This document shows, in pieces, positions 17,526 to 27,513 of a stretch of 64,000 nucleotides of DNA (position 1 is its first letter; each line of letters starts with the position of its first letter). The DNA comes from Pseudomonas neuropathica. Its GTDB lineage: Bacteria > Pseudomonadota > Gammaproteobacteria > Pseudomonadales > Pseudomonadaceae. The stretch lies in assembly GCF_015461835.1 (NCBI RefSeq), contig NZ_JACOPX010000001.1:124001-188000 (forward strand). The letters are read 5' to 3'. The notes under the pieces were generated by a model, which searched no databases, had not been told where the DNA came from, and saw nothing but the letters and a program-made list of their open reading frames with translations. The position numbers were made by a program, and so were the translations under genes.

Positions 17526-18509
17526 TCAGCGATTGACGTCCACCACAACCCGTCCGCGAAGTTGCCCGGCGAGCAGTTTTGGCGCCGCCTCGATGGCTTC
17601 ACTCAGGCCGATTTCGTGGCTGATCAATGCCAGCAGCGAGAAATCCAGATCCTTGCTCAGACGCTCCCATGCTTGCAGCCGGCGCGCCTTGGGCTGGGTC
17701 ACGCTATTGATGCCGGCCAGCGTCACACCACGCAAAATGAATGGCGCCACCGACGCCGGGAAATCCATACCTTGGGCCAGACCACAGGCGGCGACGGTGC
17801 CTTCGGCGCGGGTGCTCGCGCAGGCATTGGCCAGGGTGTGACTGCCAACCGAATCGATCACCGCCGCCCAACGCTCTTTGGCCAGTGGCTTGCCGGGCGC
17901 TGACAACGTCGCACGGTCAATGATTTCGCCGGCGCCCAACTGCTGCAGATATTCATGCTCGGAGACCCGGCCGGTGGACGCGACGACGCGGTAGCCGAGT
18001 TTGCTCAGCAGGGCGATGGCAAAACTGCCGACACCGCCGTTGGCCCCCGTGACCAACACCTCACCCTGCTCCGGCGTCACGCCATTGCGCTCGAGCGCCA
18101 GAATGCACAGCATCGCCGTATAACCGGCCGTACCGACAGCCATCGCTTGCGCCGCCGTAAAGGCCTTGGGCAATGGAATCAGCCAATCACCATTGAGTCG
18201 CGCCTTCTGCGCCAGACCGCCCCAGTGATTCTCGCCAACACCCCAGCCATTGAGCAGCACCTGATCACCCACCTTATAGTCGGGGTGTGAACTGGCTTCC
18301 ACGGTGCCCGCAAGATCGATCCCCGGCACCATCGGAAACTTGCGCACCACCGGACTGCTGCCGGTTATCGCCAAGCCATCCTTGAAGTTCAGCGTGCTAT
18401 ACGCAACAGCCACGGTGACATCGCCTTCAGGCAATTGCTCCTCGTTGACCTGTTGCAGGTTGGCGCGGTAACCGCTGTCGTCTTTGTCGATCACAATGGC
18501 GTTAAACAT
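17526..18509 (-). CDS. acuI: Acrylyl-CoA reductase/YhdH-YhfP-type quinone oxidoreductase
   Basis: This 327-aa zinc-free medium-chain dehydrogenase/reductase has an N-terminal GroES-like domain (FPMVPGIDLAGTV, GVGENHWGG) and a Rossmann domain with VTGANGGVGSFAIALL. The GENHWGG and TAGYTAM segments are typical of the YhdH/AcuI branch, which reduces acrylyl-CoA to propionyl-CoA with NADPH. It is convergent with ada (32 bp between stops). Enzymatic assignment within the branch is by family resemblance. Confidence 0.82.
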   Translation of the reverse strand: MFNAIVIDKDDSGYRANLQQVNEEQLPEGDVTVAVAYSTLNFKDGLAITGSSPVVRKFPMVPGIDLAGTVEASSHPDYKVGDQVLLNGWGVGENHWGGLAQKARLNGDWLIPLPKAFTAAQAMAVGTAGYTAMLCILALERNGVTPEQGEVLVTGANGGVGSFAIALLSKLGYRVVASTGRVSEHEYLQQLGAGEIIDRATLSAPGKPLAKERWAAVIDSVGSHTLANACASTRAEGTVAACGLAQGMDFPASVAPFILRGVTLAGINSVTQPKARRLQAWERLSKDLDFSLLALISHEIGLSEAIEAAPKLLAGQLRGRVVVDVNR

Positions 18510-18864
18510 GACTGCCTCGCTGGACTGTTTTCAGAATGTCGTGCCTTGAAATAGCACATCGCAACACCTTGCCACATTCGACTTTGCGCCAATCGGCGAA
18601 TTCGCCGGGCATTTCCATGGCCCGCATCTATGCTTTTTCGACGGTCGTGGTTTCGCCGAAATTTTCAAACAGTCCGCCATTGCGCGCGACCACCGGCGTA
18701 CCAGCAATTTTCATTACGCTTCTGGAGGCCGAAGAACGGCGGATGTCATCGACGCTGAAAAACTGCATGGGTTGTTCTGAATTTCCAACTGGCCCCGAAT
18801 CCGGTTTTGCTGCTAAAAACCGGTATTGCCCCCTGCCCGCTACACCGTTCGGAGAACCGCCCTC
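18510..18864. other. Intergenic region between acuI and nitronate monooxygenase
   Basis: 355 bp separate two divergent genes and must hold both promoters. The only possible gene seen is a 46-codon minus-strand frame at 18628-18768, listed separately. No repeat or terminator was recognised. Confidence 0.5.
18628..18768 (-). CDS. Possible 46-aa small protein
   Basis: ATG at 18768 opens a short frame (MQFFSVDDIRRSSASRSVMK, ending LFENFGETTTVEKA) with natural-looking composition, ending TAG at 18628. The ribosome site is weak, and the opposite strand is also open here. It lies between two divergent genes and may be a small conserved protein or chance. Low confidence. Confidence 0.28.
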   Translation of the reverse strand: MQFFSVDDIRRSSASRSVMKIAGTPVVARNGGLFENFGETTTVEKA

Positions 18865-19929
18865 ATGAGCCAATGGCCAGACACCCGTCTTCTTGATCTG
18901 CTCGGCATTGAATTGCCGATCATCCAGGGCCCGATGGCCGGTGCGACGAATTCGTCCATGGTCATCGCCGTGTGCAATGCCGGTGGCCTGGGTTCGATGC
19001 CGGCGGCGATGCTGAGCATCGAGCAATTGCGCGAAGAGCTGAAGACCATCCGCCAGCACACCGACAAGCCCTTCAACGTGAACTTCTTCTGCCATCAGCC
19101 CCCGGCAGCCGATGAGCAACGTGCACGTGACTGGAAGCATTTGCTGGAACCGTATTACCGCGAACTGGGCGTGGATTTCACCGCACCGACTCCGGTGTCC
19201 AATCGGGCACCGTTTGATGCGGCTGCCTGTGAAGTGCTGGAAGAGTTTCGACCTGAAGTCGTGAGCTTCCATTTCGGTCTACCAGAGAAATCCTTGCTCG
19301 AGCGGGTCAAGGCAACCGGGGCGAAAATTCTCTCATCGGCCACGACGGTCGATGAAGCCATCTGGCTGGAACAGAACGGCTGCGACGCGATTATCGCCAT
19401 GGGCTACGAGGCCGGCGGCCATCGCGGCATGTTTCTCAGTGATGATCTGAGCAGTCAGGTCGGCACGTTTGCCCTGGTGCCTCAGGTGGTCGATGCGGTG
19501 AGCGTACCGGTGATTGCCGCCGGGGCAATTGCCGATGCGCGCGGCATGGCGGCGGCGTTTATGTTGGGAGCCTCAGCGGTACAGGTCGGCACCGCCTATC
19601 TGTTCACGCCGGAAGCAAAAGTCAGCGCCGCTCACCACAAGGCGCTGCGCACCGCCAAGGAAAGCGAAACGGCGATCACCAATATTTTTACCGGGCGGCC
19701 GGCACGGGGCATTCTCAACCGCGTCATGCGTGAGCTGGGCCCGATTTCGCCCCAGGCACCTGCATTTCCCTTGGCCGGGGGTGCGCTGATGCCGCTGCGA
19801 GCGATCAACGAAGCAGAGTTTGCCAACCTCTGGGCCGGTCAGGCATTCACCTTGGGCAAAGACCTCGGTAGCGCTGAACTGACTCGACAATTGGCCGAAG
19901 GCGCACTGGCAAAACTCGCTCGCCGCTGA
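18865..19929 (+). CDS. Nitronate monooxygenase
   Basis: From ATG 18865 (GGAG 10 bp upstream) the product is 354 aa. The FMN-dependent TIM-barrel enzyme oxidises alkyl nitronates such as propionate-3-nitronate. Characteristic segments are IIQGPMAGATNS, the catalytic-base region GYEAGGHRG, the phosphate-binding VPVIAAGAIADARG, and ASAVQVGTAYL. Length and motifs match class I/II NMO of Pseudomonas. It stands alone with a terminator after it (19937). Confidence 0.9.
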   Translation: MSQWPDTRLLDLLGIELPIIQGPMAGATNSSMVIAVCNAGGLGSMPAAMLSIEQLREELKTIRQHTDKPFNVNFFCHQPPAADEQRARDWKHLLEPYYRELGVDFTAPTPVSNRAPFDAAACEVLEEFRPEVVSFHFGLPEKSLLERVKATGAKILSSATTVDEAIWLEQNGCDAIIAMGYEAGGHRGMFLSDDLSSQVGTFALVPQVVDAVSVPVIAAGAIADARGMAAAFMLGASAVQVGTAYLFTPEAKVSAAHHKALRTAKESETAITNIFTGRPARGILNRVMRELGPISPQAPAFPLAGGALMPLRAINEAEFANLWAGQAFTLGKDLGSAELTRQLAEGALAKLARR

Positions 19930-19936
19930 AGCTGCA

Positions 19937-19972
19937 CAGCGCGAAGATTCAAACATCCTCGCGCTGGTTTTA
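19937..19972 (+). terminator. Probable terminator after nitronate monooxygenase
   Basis: Perfect 8-bp stem CAGCGCGA (19937) and TCGCGCTG (19959) with a 14-nt loop, followed by GTTTTAA. It lies 8 bp after the stop codon. Confidence 0.7.
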
Positions 19973-19999
19973 ACCAACACTTCCTGTTTGGCGGCATTT

Positions 20000-20023
20000 C
20001 GCTATATATTTCGCTATATAGCG
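20000..20023. promoter_or_regulatory. ModE-like operator upstream of modABC
   Basis: CGCTATATA (20000-20008) and TATATAGCG (20015-20023) are perfect inverted 9-bp arms around a 6-bp spacer, close to the ModE molybdate-repressor box known in enterobacteria. The same stretch reads as two exact tandem copies of ATTTCGCTATAT (19996-20007 and 20008-20019). It lies 76 bp before modA. No modE gene is in the window. Confidence 0.72.
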
Positions 20024-20087
20024 AATTCACCCCTCGCATCGGCGCAGCCCACTTCAAACAATAGCTGCCCGCTGCACTCGTCAATAA

Positions 20088-20867
<780 letters not shown>

Positions 20868-20868
20868 A

Positions 20869-21549
20869 ATGTCACTGACGAGCGCCGATTTCGCGGCGAT
20901 CTGGCTAACCCTGAAACTGGCGTCCCTGACCACCGCGATCCTGCTGGTGGTCGGCACGCCGATCGCCCTGTGGCTGTCGCGCACCGATTCATGGCTGCGC
21001 GGCCCGCTCGGGGCGATCGTCGCCCTGCCCCTCGTACTGCCACCGACCGTAATCGGTTTCTATCTGTTGCTGATGATGGGGCCGCACGGTTTTCTCGGCC
21101 AATTCACCCAATGGCTGGGCCTGGGCACTTTGACGTTCAGCTTCACCGGGCTGGTGATCGGTTCGGTGATCTATTCCATGCCATTCGTGGTGCAACCGTT
21201 GCAGAACGCGTTCTCGGCGATCGGCACCCGCCCCCTGGAAGTGGCCGCGACCTTGCGCGCCAATCCGTGGGACACGTTTTTCAGCGTGATTGTGCCGTTG
21301 GCGCGCCCCGGTTTTATCACCGCAGCGATACTCGGTTTCGCGCATACCGTCGGTGAGTTCGGTGTAGTGCTGATGATCGGCGGCAACATTCCCGACAAGA
21401 CCCGCGTGGTTTCCGTACAAATTTATGACCACGTCGAAGCGATGGAATACGCGCAGGCTCACTGGCTGGCCGGGGCGATGCTGGTGTTTTCGTTTTTGGT
21501 GTTGCTGGCCCTGTACTCCAGCCGCAAGACCCGCGCAGGCTGGAGCTGA
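20869..21549 (+). CDS. modB: Molybdate ABC transporter permease
   Basis: The 226-aa inner-membrane protein has five to six membrane spans and the permease loop [25 protein letters not shown] that contacts ModC. The conserved [20 protein letters not shown] stretch near the C-terminus is a ModB hallmark. It begins 1 bp after modA and is followed 3 bp later by modC, a tight operon. Confidence 0.95.
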   Translation: MSLTSADFAAIWLTLKLASLTTAILLVVGTPIALWLSRTDSWLRGPLGAIVALPLVLPPTVIGFYLLLMMGPHGFLGQFTQWLGLGTLTFSFTGLVIGSVIYSMPFVVQPLQNAFSAIGTRPLEVAATLRANPWDTFFSVIVPLARPGFITAAILGFAHTVGEFGVVLMIGGNIPDKTRVVSVQIYDHVEAMEYAQAHWLAGAMLVFSFLVLLALYSSRKTRAGWS

Positions 21550-21552
21550 TCG

Positions 21553-22632
21553 ATGATTGATGTGCGTTTGAAACGGGTCTATACGGACTTCAGCCTCGAT
21601 GTCGACCTGCATTTGCCAGGCCGTGGCGTGACTGCGCTTTATGGCCACTCCGGCTCGGGTAAAACCACCTGTCTGCGCTGCATTGCCGGGCTTGAGCGCG
21701 CTGAACATGGCTTTATCCAGATCAACGATGAAGTCTGGCAGAACAGCGATAACGGCATTTTCGTCCCGCCACACAAACGCGCGCTCGGCTATGTATTTCA
21801 GGAAGCCAGCCTGTTTCCGCACCTGTCGGTGCTGGCCAATCTGCAGTTCGGCCTCAAGCGCATCGCCAAGTCCCAGCGTCGGGTCGACATGGCGCAGGCC
21901 ACCGAACTCTTGGGCATCGGCCATTTGCTCGAACGTCATCCGCAGCATTTGTCGGGAGGCGAACGCCAGCGTGTCGGCATCGCCCGCGCCCTGCTGACCA
22001 GCCCGAAACTGCTGCTGATGGACGAGCCGCTGGCCGCTCTCGATAGCCAGCGCAAAAGTGAAATCCTGCCGTACCTGCAACGTCTGCACGACGAACTGGA
22101 CATTCCGCTGTTGTACGTCAGTCACGCCCAGGATGAAGTGGCGCGACTGGCCGATCATCTGGTCTTGCTCAGCGAAGGCAAAGCGCTGGCCAGCGGCCCG
22201 ATTGGCGAAACCCTCGCACGTCTTGACCTGCCGATGGCGATGGGCGATGACGCCGGGGTGATCATTGAAGGTCAGGTCTGCGCCTACGATGCGCAATATC
22301 AACTGCTGAGCCTGCAATTGCCGGCCACCGAGATGAGCATCCGTGTGACGCACGCGCCAATGGAACCGGGTCAGACCCTGCGCTGCAAAGTACACGCGCG
22401 GGATATCAGCCTGAGCCTGCAGAACAGCGAATTCAGCAGCATCCTCAATCGACTGCCGGTGACGGTGGTCAGCGAACAATCGGCGGACAACGCCGCCCAC
22501 GTGTTGATTCGCCTTGATGCTGGCGGCACCCCGCTGCTCGCGCGTATTACACGCTATTCCCGGGACCAGTTGGGCGTGCATCCGGGCCAGCATTTATGGG
22601 CGCAGATCAAAGCGGTCGCAGTCCTCGCTTAA
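21553..22632 (+). CDS. modC: Molybdate ABC transporter ATP-binding protein
   Basis: A 359-aa protein with Walker [11 protein letters not shown]-loop [12 protein letters not shown], signature [16 protein letters not shown] and Walker [13 protein letters not shown] in the first 230 residues. A C-terminal MOP-type molybdate-binding domain (about 290-355) can sense intracellular molybdate. It energises ModAB uptake to supply molybdenum cofactor enzymes. Confidence 0.95.
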   Translation: MIDVRLKRVYTDFSLDVDLHLPGRGVTALYGHSGSGKTTCLRCIAGLERAEHGFIQINDEVWQNSDNGIFVPPHKRALGYVFQEASLFPHLSVLANLQFGLKRIAKSQRRVDMAQATELLGIGHLLERHPQHLSGGERQRVGIARALLTSPKLLLMDEPLAALDSQRKSEILPYLQRLHDELDIPLLYVSHAQDEVARLADHLVLLSEGKALASGPIGETLARLDLPMAMGDDAGVIIEGQVCAYDAQYQLLSLQLPATEMSIRVTHAPMEPGQTLRCKVHARDISLSLQNSEFSSILNRLPVTVVSEQSADNAAHVLIRLDAGGTPLLARITRYSRDQLGVHPGQHLWAQIKAVAVLA

Positions 22633-22704
22633 ATCATTCGGCACCACGGCAATGGCATGCGGTCAATCGTTTTCCAGACCGCCGCGCCATCAAAGGAAAC
22701 TGCC

Positions 22705-23742
22705 ATGCCCGACACCGTGCTGACTGCCGACCTGCCATCCGACCTGCATTACGTCGACGACACCCAGCCCGGTATCACCCGCAAAAAGCTGCGTGGCAAG
22801 TTCAGCTATTTCGAGCCGTCAGGCCAGCGCATCAGTGATCAGGATGAAATCAAACGCATCAATGCCCTTGCCGTACCACCCGCCTATACCGATGTGTGGA
22901 TCTGTCCGGATCCGCGCGGTCATCTGCAAGCCACCGGCCGTGATGCCCGTGGCCGCAAGCAATATCGCTATCACCCGCGCTGGCGGGAAGTGCGCGATGC
23001 CGACAAGTATTCGCGCCTGCGTGAGTTCGGTCTCGCGTTGCCGAAACTGCGCAAGCAACTGGAGGCGCTATTGGCCGCGCCCGGCTTCAGTCGTGACAAG
23101 GTCATGGCCACGGTGATCACCCTGCTCGACGCCACATTGATCCGGGTCGGCAATACGCAATACGCCCGCGACAACCGTTCCTACGGCCTGACCACCCTGC
23201 GCAGTCGACATGTCGAAGTCAACGGCAGCGCGATCCTGTTCCAGTTTCGCGGCAAAAGCGGCATCGAACACCAGATCACCGTCAAGGATCGGCGTCTGGC
23301 GCGCATCATCAAGCGTTGCCTGGAGATTCCCGGCCAGAACCTGTTTCAGTATCTGGACGAAAACGGTGAGCGACACACCGTCAGTTCTTCCGACGTCAAC
23401 GCCTACCTGCAAACCCTGACCGGCGCCGATTTCACCGCCAAGGATTACCGCACCTGGGCCGGCAGTGCCTTGGCGTTGGCGGTATTGCGCGAGTTGCAAT
23501 GGGAGTCCGAGACCGAGGCCAAGCGGCATGTGGTGGAGATGGTCAAAGGCGTCGCCAAGCAGTTGGGCAACACCCCGGCGGTGTGCCGAAAATGCTACAT
23601 CCACCCCGCCGTGGTGGAGAAATTCATGCTCGGCGCCCTCGCTGAACTGCCTCGCCCGCGCGTGCGCAAAGGCCTGCGTGCGGAGGAAGTGGCACTGGCG
23701 ATGTTTCTCGAGCGAATGAGCGAGATGACCGATGCATCTTGA
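22705..23742 (+). CDS. DNA topoisomerase IB (poxvirus type)
   Basis: The 345-aa enzyme starts at ATG 22705 after AAGGAA; an in-frame start 48 bp upstream is unsupported. The N-terminal domain reads GITRKKLRGKFSYFEPSGQRI, followed by VPPAYTDVWICPDPRGHLQA. The catalytic domain contains RVGNTQYARDNRSYGLTTL, FRGKSGIEH, TWAGSALAL, and the nucleophile Tyr298 in CRKCYIHPAVV. It relaxes supercoils through a 3'-phosphotyrosyl intermediate. Many environmental bacteria carry one; the cellular role is not settled. Confidence 0.93.
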   Translation: MPDTVLTADLPSDLHYVDDTQPGITRKKLRGKFSYFEPSGQRISDQDEIKRINALAVPPAYTDVWICPDPRGHLQATGRDARGRKQYRYHPRWREVRDADKYSRLREFGLALPKLRKQLEALLAAPGFSRDKVMATVITLLDATLIRVGNTQYARDNRSYGLTTLRSRHVEVNGSAILFQFRGKSGIEHQITVKDRRLARIIKRCLEIPGQNLFQYLDENGERHTVSSSDVNAYLQTLTGADFTAKDYRTWAGSALALAVLRELQWESETEAKRHVVEMVKGVAKQLGNTPAVCRKCYIHPAVVEKFMLGALAELPRPRVRKGLRAEEVALAMFLERMSEMTDAS

Positions 23743-23885
23743 TCCGCAAGGGAGCGTCATCTAGGCTAGCGACCTCTCCTCCTTCGGACGACCGCAGCAG
23801 TGAACAATCCAGCCTTCTAAAAATGTAATCGCGACACGCCGTTCTCGGCGCTTGTCAGTTTTCACGACATTTTTTGGAGGTGCCG

Positions 23886-25523
23886 ATGACTCACGTCTCG
23901 CGTACACCCGCACTCGTTTCCCTGAATCAACTGGGCTTTCAGTTCGCCAATGGCGCAACACTGTTTGAAGACCTGAACCTGACTTTCGATCATCAACCGA
24001 CTGCGATCGTCGGGCGCAATGGTGTTGGCAAAAGTGTGCTTGCACGTTTGATTGCCGGGCAATTGCAACCCGGCACCGGCAGCGTGGCACGCTCGGTTTG
24101 CGTGCATTACGTCGCACAAACGTTCGTCGCCACACCTGGGCAAACCGTCGCCGATGCAACGGGGACGGCCCCGGCGCTTAGCGCACTGGAGCGACTAAGA
24201 TGCGGTGCTGCCACTGCGCACGACTTCGACCTCATTGATGAACGCTGGGATCTGGCCGAACGCTTGCGCCAGATGCTCGATGGAGCCGGGCTGACCGACC
24301 TCACCGGGTCGGATCTGACCGAGCACCTCAGCGGTGGCCAGCAAGCCAGAATCGCTTTGATCGGCGCACTGCTGAGTCAGGCGCCTTTGCTGGTGCTCGA
24401 CGAGCCCACCAATCACCTCGACAGCGCCGGTCGGCAATGGCTGATGAGCCTGCTTGAGCGCTGGCGTGGCGGCCTGATTATCGTCAGTCACGACCGCCAG
24501 CTTCTGGAGCAGATGCAGCGAATTGTCGAACTCACGGCGTTGGGAGTAACAGTTTTCAGCGGAAGGTTTGCGGATTTCACCGAGCAACGCAGGATCCATC
24601 AACAGGCGGCTCAGGCACAGCTCGATCAGGCCCGTATCGAACGTCAGCGCGAACGTACGCGGCTGCAACGCGAGCACGACACGATCCAGCGCCATGCGGC
24701 CGGCAGCCGTCGCCACGCACAAAGTGCCAACGTTTCGGGCTTCGAGCGGGCAGCGTTGAAAGCCGCTGCGCGGGACATCATGGGGCAGGTAAAAGTCGGC
24801 CACCAGGCACGCAAGGCCGATCTGGATCAGCGTGTTCGCGAAGCGTACGAAAACGTCCTGCCCGCCGACGGCGTGCTGATCAATCTGCCGGGCAGCGTGG
24901 TGCCGAGCAATCGACGGGTGTGCACACTGATCGACGCGTGCTTGCCTTGGTTACCGGCAGATGCGCCCACCACCCGCCTTGACCTCGCCATTCAAGGGCC
25001 GATGCGCATCGCTGTCCGCGGTCACAACGGTTGTGGCAAATCGACGCTGTTGAAATTGCTGGCAGGTGAATGGGCGCCGGTAAGTGGCGAGTGCATCACC
25101 CACGTGCCTTTTGCCTTTCTCGACCAACAACTGAAGCTGCTGGATGAGCACACATCGATTGTCGACCAGTTACAGGCACAGCAAACACTTTTGAGCGAAG
25201 GTGAGTTGCGCAGCTTTCTCGCTCACCTGCAACTCGACGCACAACGCGTTAACCGCCCGTGCGCCTCACTCAGTGGCGGCGAACGTTTGAAAGCAGCCCT
25301 TGCGCTGGCCTTATGGCGCAAGACGCCCGCGCAATTACTGCTGCTGGATGAGCCGACCAATCATCTGGACCTGGCGTCGGTGCACGCTTTCGAACACGCC
25401 TTGCAGGCATTTCCCGGAGCGATTGTCGCGGTTTCCCACGATCAAACGTTTCTACAGGCGTTAAACCCAAGCCATTGTTTGACCTGGCACCCCGGAGGCT
25501 GGCGCTGGCAACCGACGAGCTGA
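23886..25523 (+). CDS. ABC-F family ATPase (duplicated ATP-binding cassettes)
   Basis: The 545-aa soluble protein lacks membrane segments and has two nucleotide-binding domains. The first has GRNGVGKS, LSGGQQARIAL and LVLDEPTNHLD; the second has GHNGCGKS, LSGGERLKAAL and LLLDEPTNHLD. A long charged linker between them (QARIERQRERTRLQREHDTI) is the ribosome-probing P-site linker of ABC-F proteins. The start is ATG 23886 behind GGAGG; the TTG four codons earlier is inside that ribosome site. ABC-F proteins act on ribosomes, and some protect against antibiotics; which applies here is unknown. Confidence 0.9.
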   Translation: MTHVSRTPALVSLNQLGFQFANGATLFEDLNLTFDHQPTAIVGRNGVGKSVLARLIAGQLQPGTGSVARSVCVHYVAQTFVATPGQTVADATGTAPALSALERLRCGAATAHDFDLIDERWDLAERLRQMLDGAGLTDLTGSDLTEHLSGGQQARIALIGALLSQAPLLVLDEPTNHLDSAGRQWLMSLLERWRGGLIIVSHDRQLLEQMQRIVELTALGVTVFSGRFADFTEQRRIHQQAAQAQLDQARIERQRERTRLQREHDTIQRHAAGSRRHAQSANVSGFERAALKAAARDIMGQVKVGHQARKADLDQRVREAYENVLPADGVLINLPGSVVPSNRRVCTLIDACLPWLPADAPTTRLDLAIQGPMRIAVRGHNGCGKSTLLKLLAGEWAPVSGECITHVPFAFLDQQLKLLDEHTSIVDQLQAQQTLLSEGELRSFLAHLQLDAQRVNRPCASLSGGERLKAALALALWRKTPAQLLLLDEPTNHLDLASVHAFEHALQAFPGAIVAVSHDQTFLQALNPSHCLTWHPGGWRWQPTS

Positions 25524-25594
25524 GCTGCCTATTTTTTGCACGATTGCCAAGGGCTTCTATAGTTGATCTGACACGAATCAGCTGCGGTGACGCC

Positions 25595-25825
25595 ATGGAA
25601 GACATTTTCGTCGTGAAGCGTTGCAACAAGATCATTATTTACGGTCGACGTGCCGAAGACAGCCAGCATGATCCCGCCAAAGCCACTAGCTGGTTTCGCA
25701 TCTGCGACACACGTACGGGCGGTTTCATCGGCGATGGCTACGACACGGAGGGTGAAGCACGAGTTGAATGCAGACGCCTCAACGCAGCGAGTTCCCCATC
25801 AGCGGCCCGCCAGTCTTCAGGCTGA
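25595..25825 (+). CDS. Small hypothetical protein (76 aa)
   Basis: ATG 25595 starts MEDIFVVKRCNKIIIYGRRA, with a weak GGTGA upstream. The product is a small soluble protein with aromatic and glycine-rich central residues (GGFIGDGYDTEGEA). It resembles short hypotheticals of fluorescent pseudomonads. The upstream reading-frame extension overlaps the ABC-F 3' end and is unlikely. Function unknown. Confidence 0.5.
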   Translation: MEDIFVVKRCNKIIIYGRRAEDSQHDPAKATSWFRICDTRTGGFIGDGYDTEGEARVECRRLNAASSPSAARQSSG

Positions 25826-25883
25826 TGCCGATCAGAAGCGGGTCTATACTGAAACCAGCTGAAGGAGCAGCGCCCCACGGCAG

Positions 25884-25909
25884 AAGGCTCGCAACACGCG
25901 GGCTTTTTG
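25884..25909 (+). terminator. Probable terminator
   Basis: AAGGCTCGC and GCGGGCTTTTT flank the loop AACAC. The stem is short and contains one T-G pair. It lies 59 bp beyond the 76-aa gene and just before the next. Confidence 0.5.
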
Positions 25910-25943
25910 CTGCAGCTCAGGTTTCATAGAACGGAGGTGTTCC

Positions 25944-26174
25944 ATGTCCGAAAAAGAGTCCATCACCACCCTCCTCACCCTGCTCGACGCTCGACAAGCG
26001 CGCCTCGCCGCCGCTTGCAAAGAGATCGCCGACTGGGTCGATCACCAAGGTGGACACCCCACCGCCCTGCGCATCCGAGACCGGCTGAACGACATCGAGA
26101 AGGATGCTCCGCTGATTCGCAACACGCTGTCGGCGCTAAAGCCTGTTGATCGGCCACTGCCTCGGTTCAGATGA
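25944..26174 (+). CDS. Small hypothetical protein (76 aa)
   Basis: ATG 25944 follows CGGAGG at a good distance. The product (MSEKESITTLLTLLDARQAR onward) is predicted to be almost all helical, with a KEIADWVDHQGGHPTALRIR centre. It is soluble and without catalytic motifs. It is not part of a recognisable operon. Function unknown. Confidence 0.6.
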   Translation: MSEKESITTLLTLLDARQARLAAACKEIADWVDHQGGHPTALRIRDRLNDIEKDAPLIRNTLSALKPVDRPLPRFR

Positions 26175-26211
26175 CCTCGACCCGGCCAGGGTGTCAGGAA
26201 TTTGCTCATTA

Positions 26212-26233
26212 GCGGTGACACAGGAGTCACCGC
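26212..26233. repeat. Perfect 8-bp inverted repeat
   Basis: GCGGTGAC and GTCACCGC flank ACAGGA. It lies 38 bp after the helical 76-aa gene and has no T-run, so it may be an operator or a structured RNA 3' end rather than a terminator. Confidence 0.5.
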
Positions 26234-26332
26234 GCTTGTGTCTGCCCGTAATGTCTATTTTTCCAGTTTTTCACGTGACGACTGCATCTGCGCGACGACA
26301 GTGAAATCACTCCTTTGCAAAGTAACGCCCTG

Positions 26333-26358
26333 ACCCGCCCGCATGCGGGTGTTTTTTT
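26333..26358 (+). terminator. Rho-independent terminator
   Basis: ACCCGC (26333) and GCGGGT (26345) with loop CCGCAT, followed by GTTTTTTT. It is 159 bp after the last stop codon, so it may end a long 3' UTR or a small untranslated RNA from 26234 onward. Confidence 0.8.
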
Positions 26359-26432
26359 GGCCTGCACCCAAATGGCGAACGGTTGCCGTGCGTGAGTTGT
26401 CGTAACTTATACATGTCGCAAAGGAGACAGTT

Positions 26433-26717
26433 ATGGTTATCCATTTCAACGTCGACGGGCATCTGGCCTGCGGCCATAAAGGCAAACAACTGTCGGCAAG
26501 CCGCGAACTCAACCGCGTGAAGTGCCGCAGTTGCCGCAATACCGATGCCTACAAACAGGCGCGAAAGGATCAGCGCAACGCCACCCGCCGGATGGCCCGT
26601 CAGGCCAAAACCTCCCACGGCGCAACCAACTGGCGCGCAGAATGGATCGAACGCCTGACTGCAATGGCCGGCCTTCAGCGTTTGCCTCGCGGCTTTAGCG
26701 GGCAAGCATTCGTCTAG
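26433..26717 (+). CDS. Small hypothetical protein with possible zinc ribbon (94 aa)
   Basis: ATG 26433 follows AAAGGAGA. The 94-aa product is basic. It has a Cys/His set near the N-terminus: C-G-H (LACGHKG) and C-R-S-C (VKCRSCRN), spaced like a small zinc ribbon. A highly basic helical stretch follows (KQARKDQRNATRRMARQ). It may bind nucleic acid, which is inference from composition. A very strong terminator follows at 26741. Confidence 0.65.
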   Translation: MVIHFNVDGHLACGHKGKQLSASRELNRVKCRSCRNTDAYKQARKDQRNATRRMARQAKTSHGATNWRAEWIERLTAMAGLQRLPRGFSGQAFV

Positions 26718-26740
26718 CAGCGGGTATAAGCAAGGCACAA

Positions 26741-26775
26741 AAAAGGCCTGCATGAGGAAACTCATGCAGGCCTTT
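26741..26775 (+). terminator. Strong Rho-independent terminator
   Basis: Perfect 12-bp stem GGCCTGCATGAG/CTCATGCAGGCC with a GAAA tetraloop (26745-26772), preceded by A-rich sequence and followed by TTT. Confidence 0.92.
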
Positions 26776-26952
26776 GCCATTCAGGGTGGCCGAAACCGGT
26801 ATGCCTTTATGAGCGACCACCAGCACCAGGACAAAAGCCTGACACGGGCAGCACTCACAAAATCATTTCAACAACCGATGCATCCATTTTGATCGCTGGC
26901 TCGTAGATTCAATACCCTCACTCGGAGGGCACAAGAGCCAAGGAGATACATC

Positions 26953-27513
26953 ATGCATGCCTTTTACAAAAAAATTTCAGCAGCAGCCTGCTTCGCCATT
27001 CTCTGCGTAACTGCAACACTCAGCTTTGCCGCCGACTCGGTGATGGTCGGAGGCGCAGCGATGTACCCCACTAAAACCATCGTTGAGAACGCAGTCAACT
27101 CGAAGGATCACACGACACTTGTAGCGGCGGTCAAGGCTGCCGGGCTGGTTGATACACTCAACAGCAAAGGTCCATTCACCGTCTTCGCTCCGACAAACGA
27201 AGCGTTTGCGAAGCTTCCGGCAGGCACCGTCGACACGCTGGTAAAGCCTGAACACAAAGCCGATCTGACAAAAATCCTGACCTACCATGTTGTGCCCGGC
27301 ACTCACACATCTGCACAAATAATGGCCGAGGCCAAAAAGAACGGCGGCACCGTTATGCTGAAAACCGTTCAAGGTGAGGCGCTGAGTATCAAGCTGTACG
27401 AAGGCAAGTTATGGGTGGTGGACGCCAAAGGCGGCAAGGCAAGTATCAGCATCGCAGACGTGATGCAGTCAAACGGCGTGATCCACGTTGTCGACTCTGT
27501 CTTGATGCCTTAA
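26953..27513 (+). CDS. Secreted fasciclin-domain protein
   Basis: A 186-aa protein with a signal peptide (cleavage near SFA-ADSV) and one FAS1 domain at about 45-185. The H1 box is GPFTVFAPTNEAFAKLPAG and the H2 region is LTYHVVPGTH followed by a C-terminal VIHVVDSVLMP. AAGGAGATA precedes the ATG. FAS1 domains mediate adhesion; single-domain secreted forms are widespread in bacteria and poorly characterised. It stands alone on the plus strand. Confidence 0.88.
   Translation: MHAFYKKISAAACFAILCVTATLSFAADSVMVGGAAMYPTKTIVENAVNSKDHTTLVAAVKAAGLVDTLNSKGPFTVFAPTNEAFAKLPAGTVDTLVKPEHKADLTKILTYHVVPGTHTSAQIMAEAKKNGGTVMLKTVQGEALSIKLYEGKLWVVDAKGGKASISIADVMQSNGVIHVVDSVLMP

Noticed and set aside
20989..22593. 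534-codon frame antisense to modBC
   Set aside because: Gln/Arg/His-rich shadow without motifs; modB and modC are intact on the plus strand.
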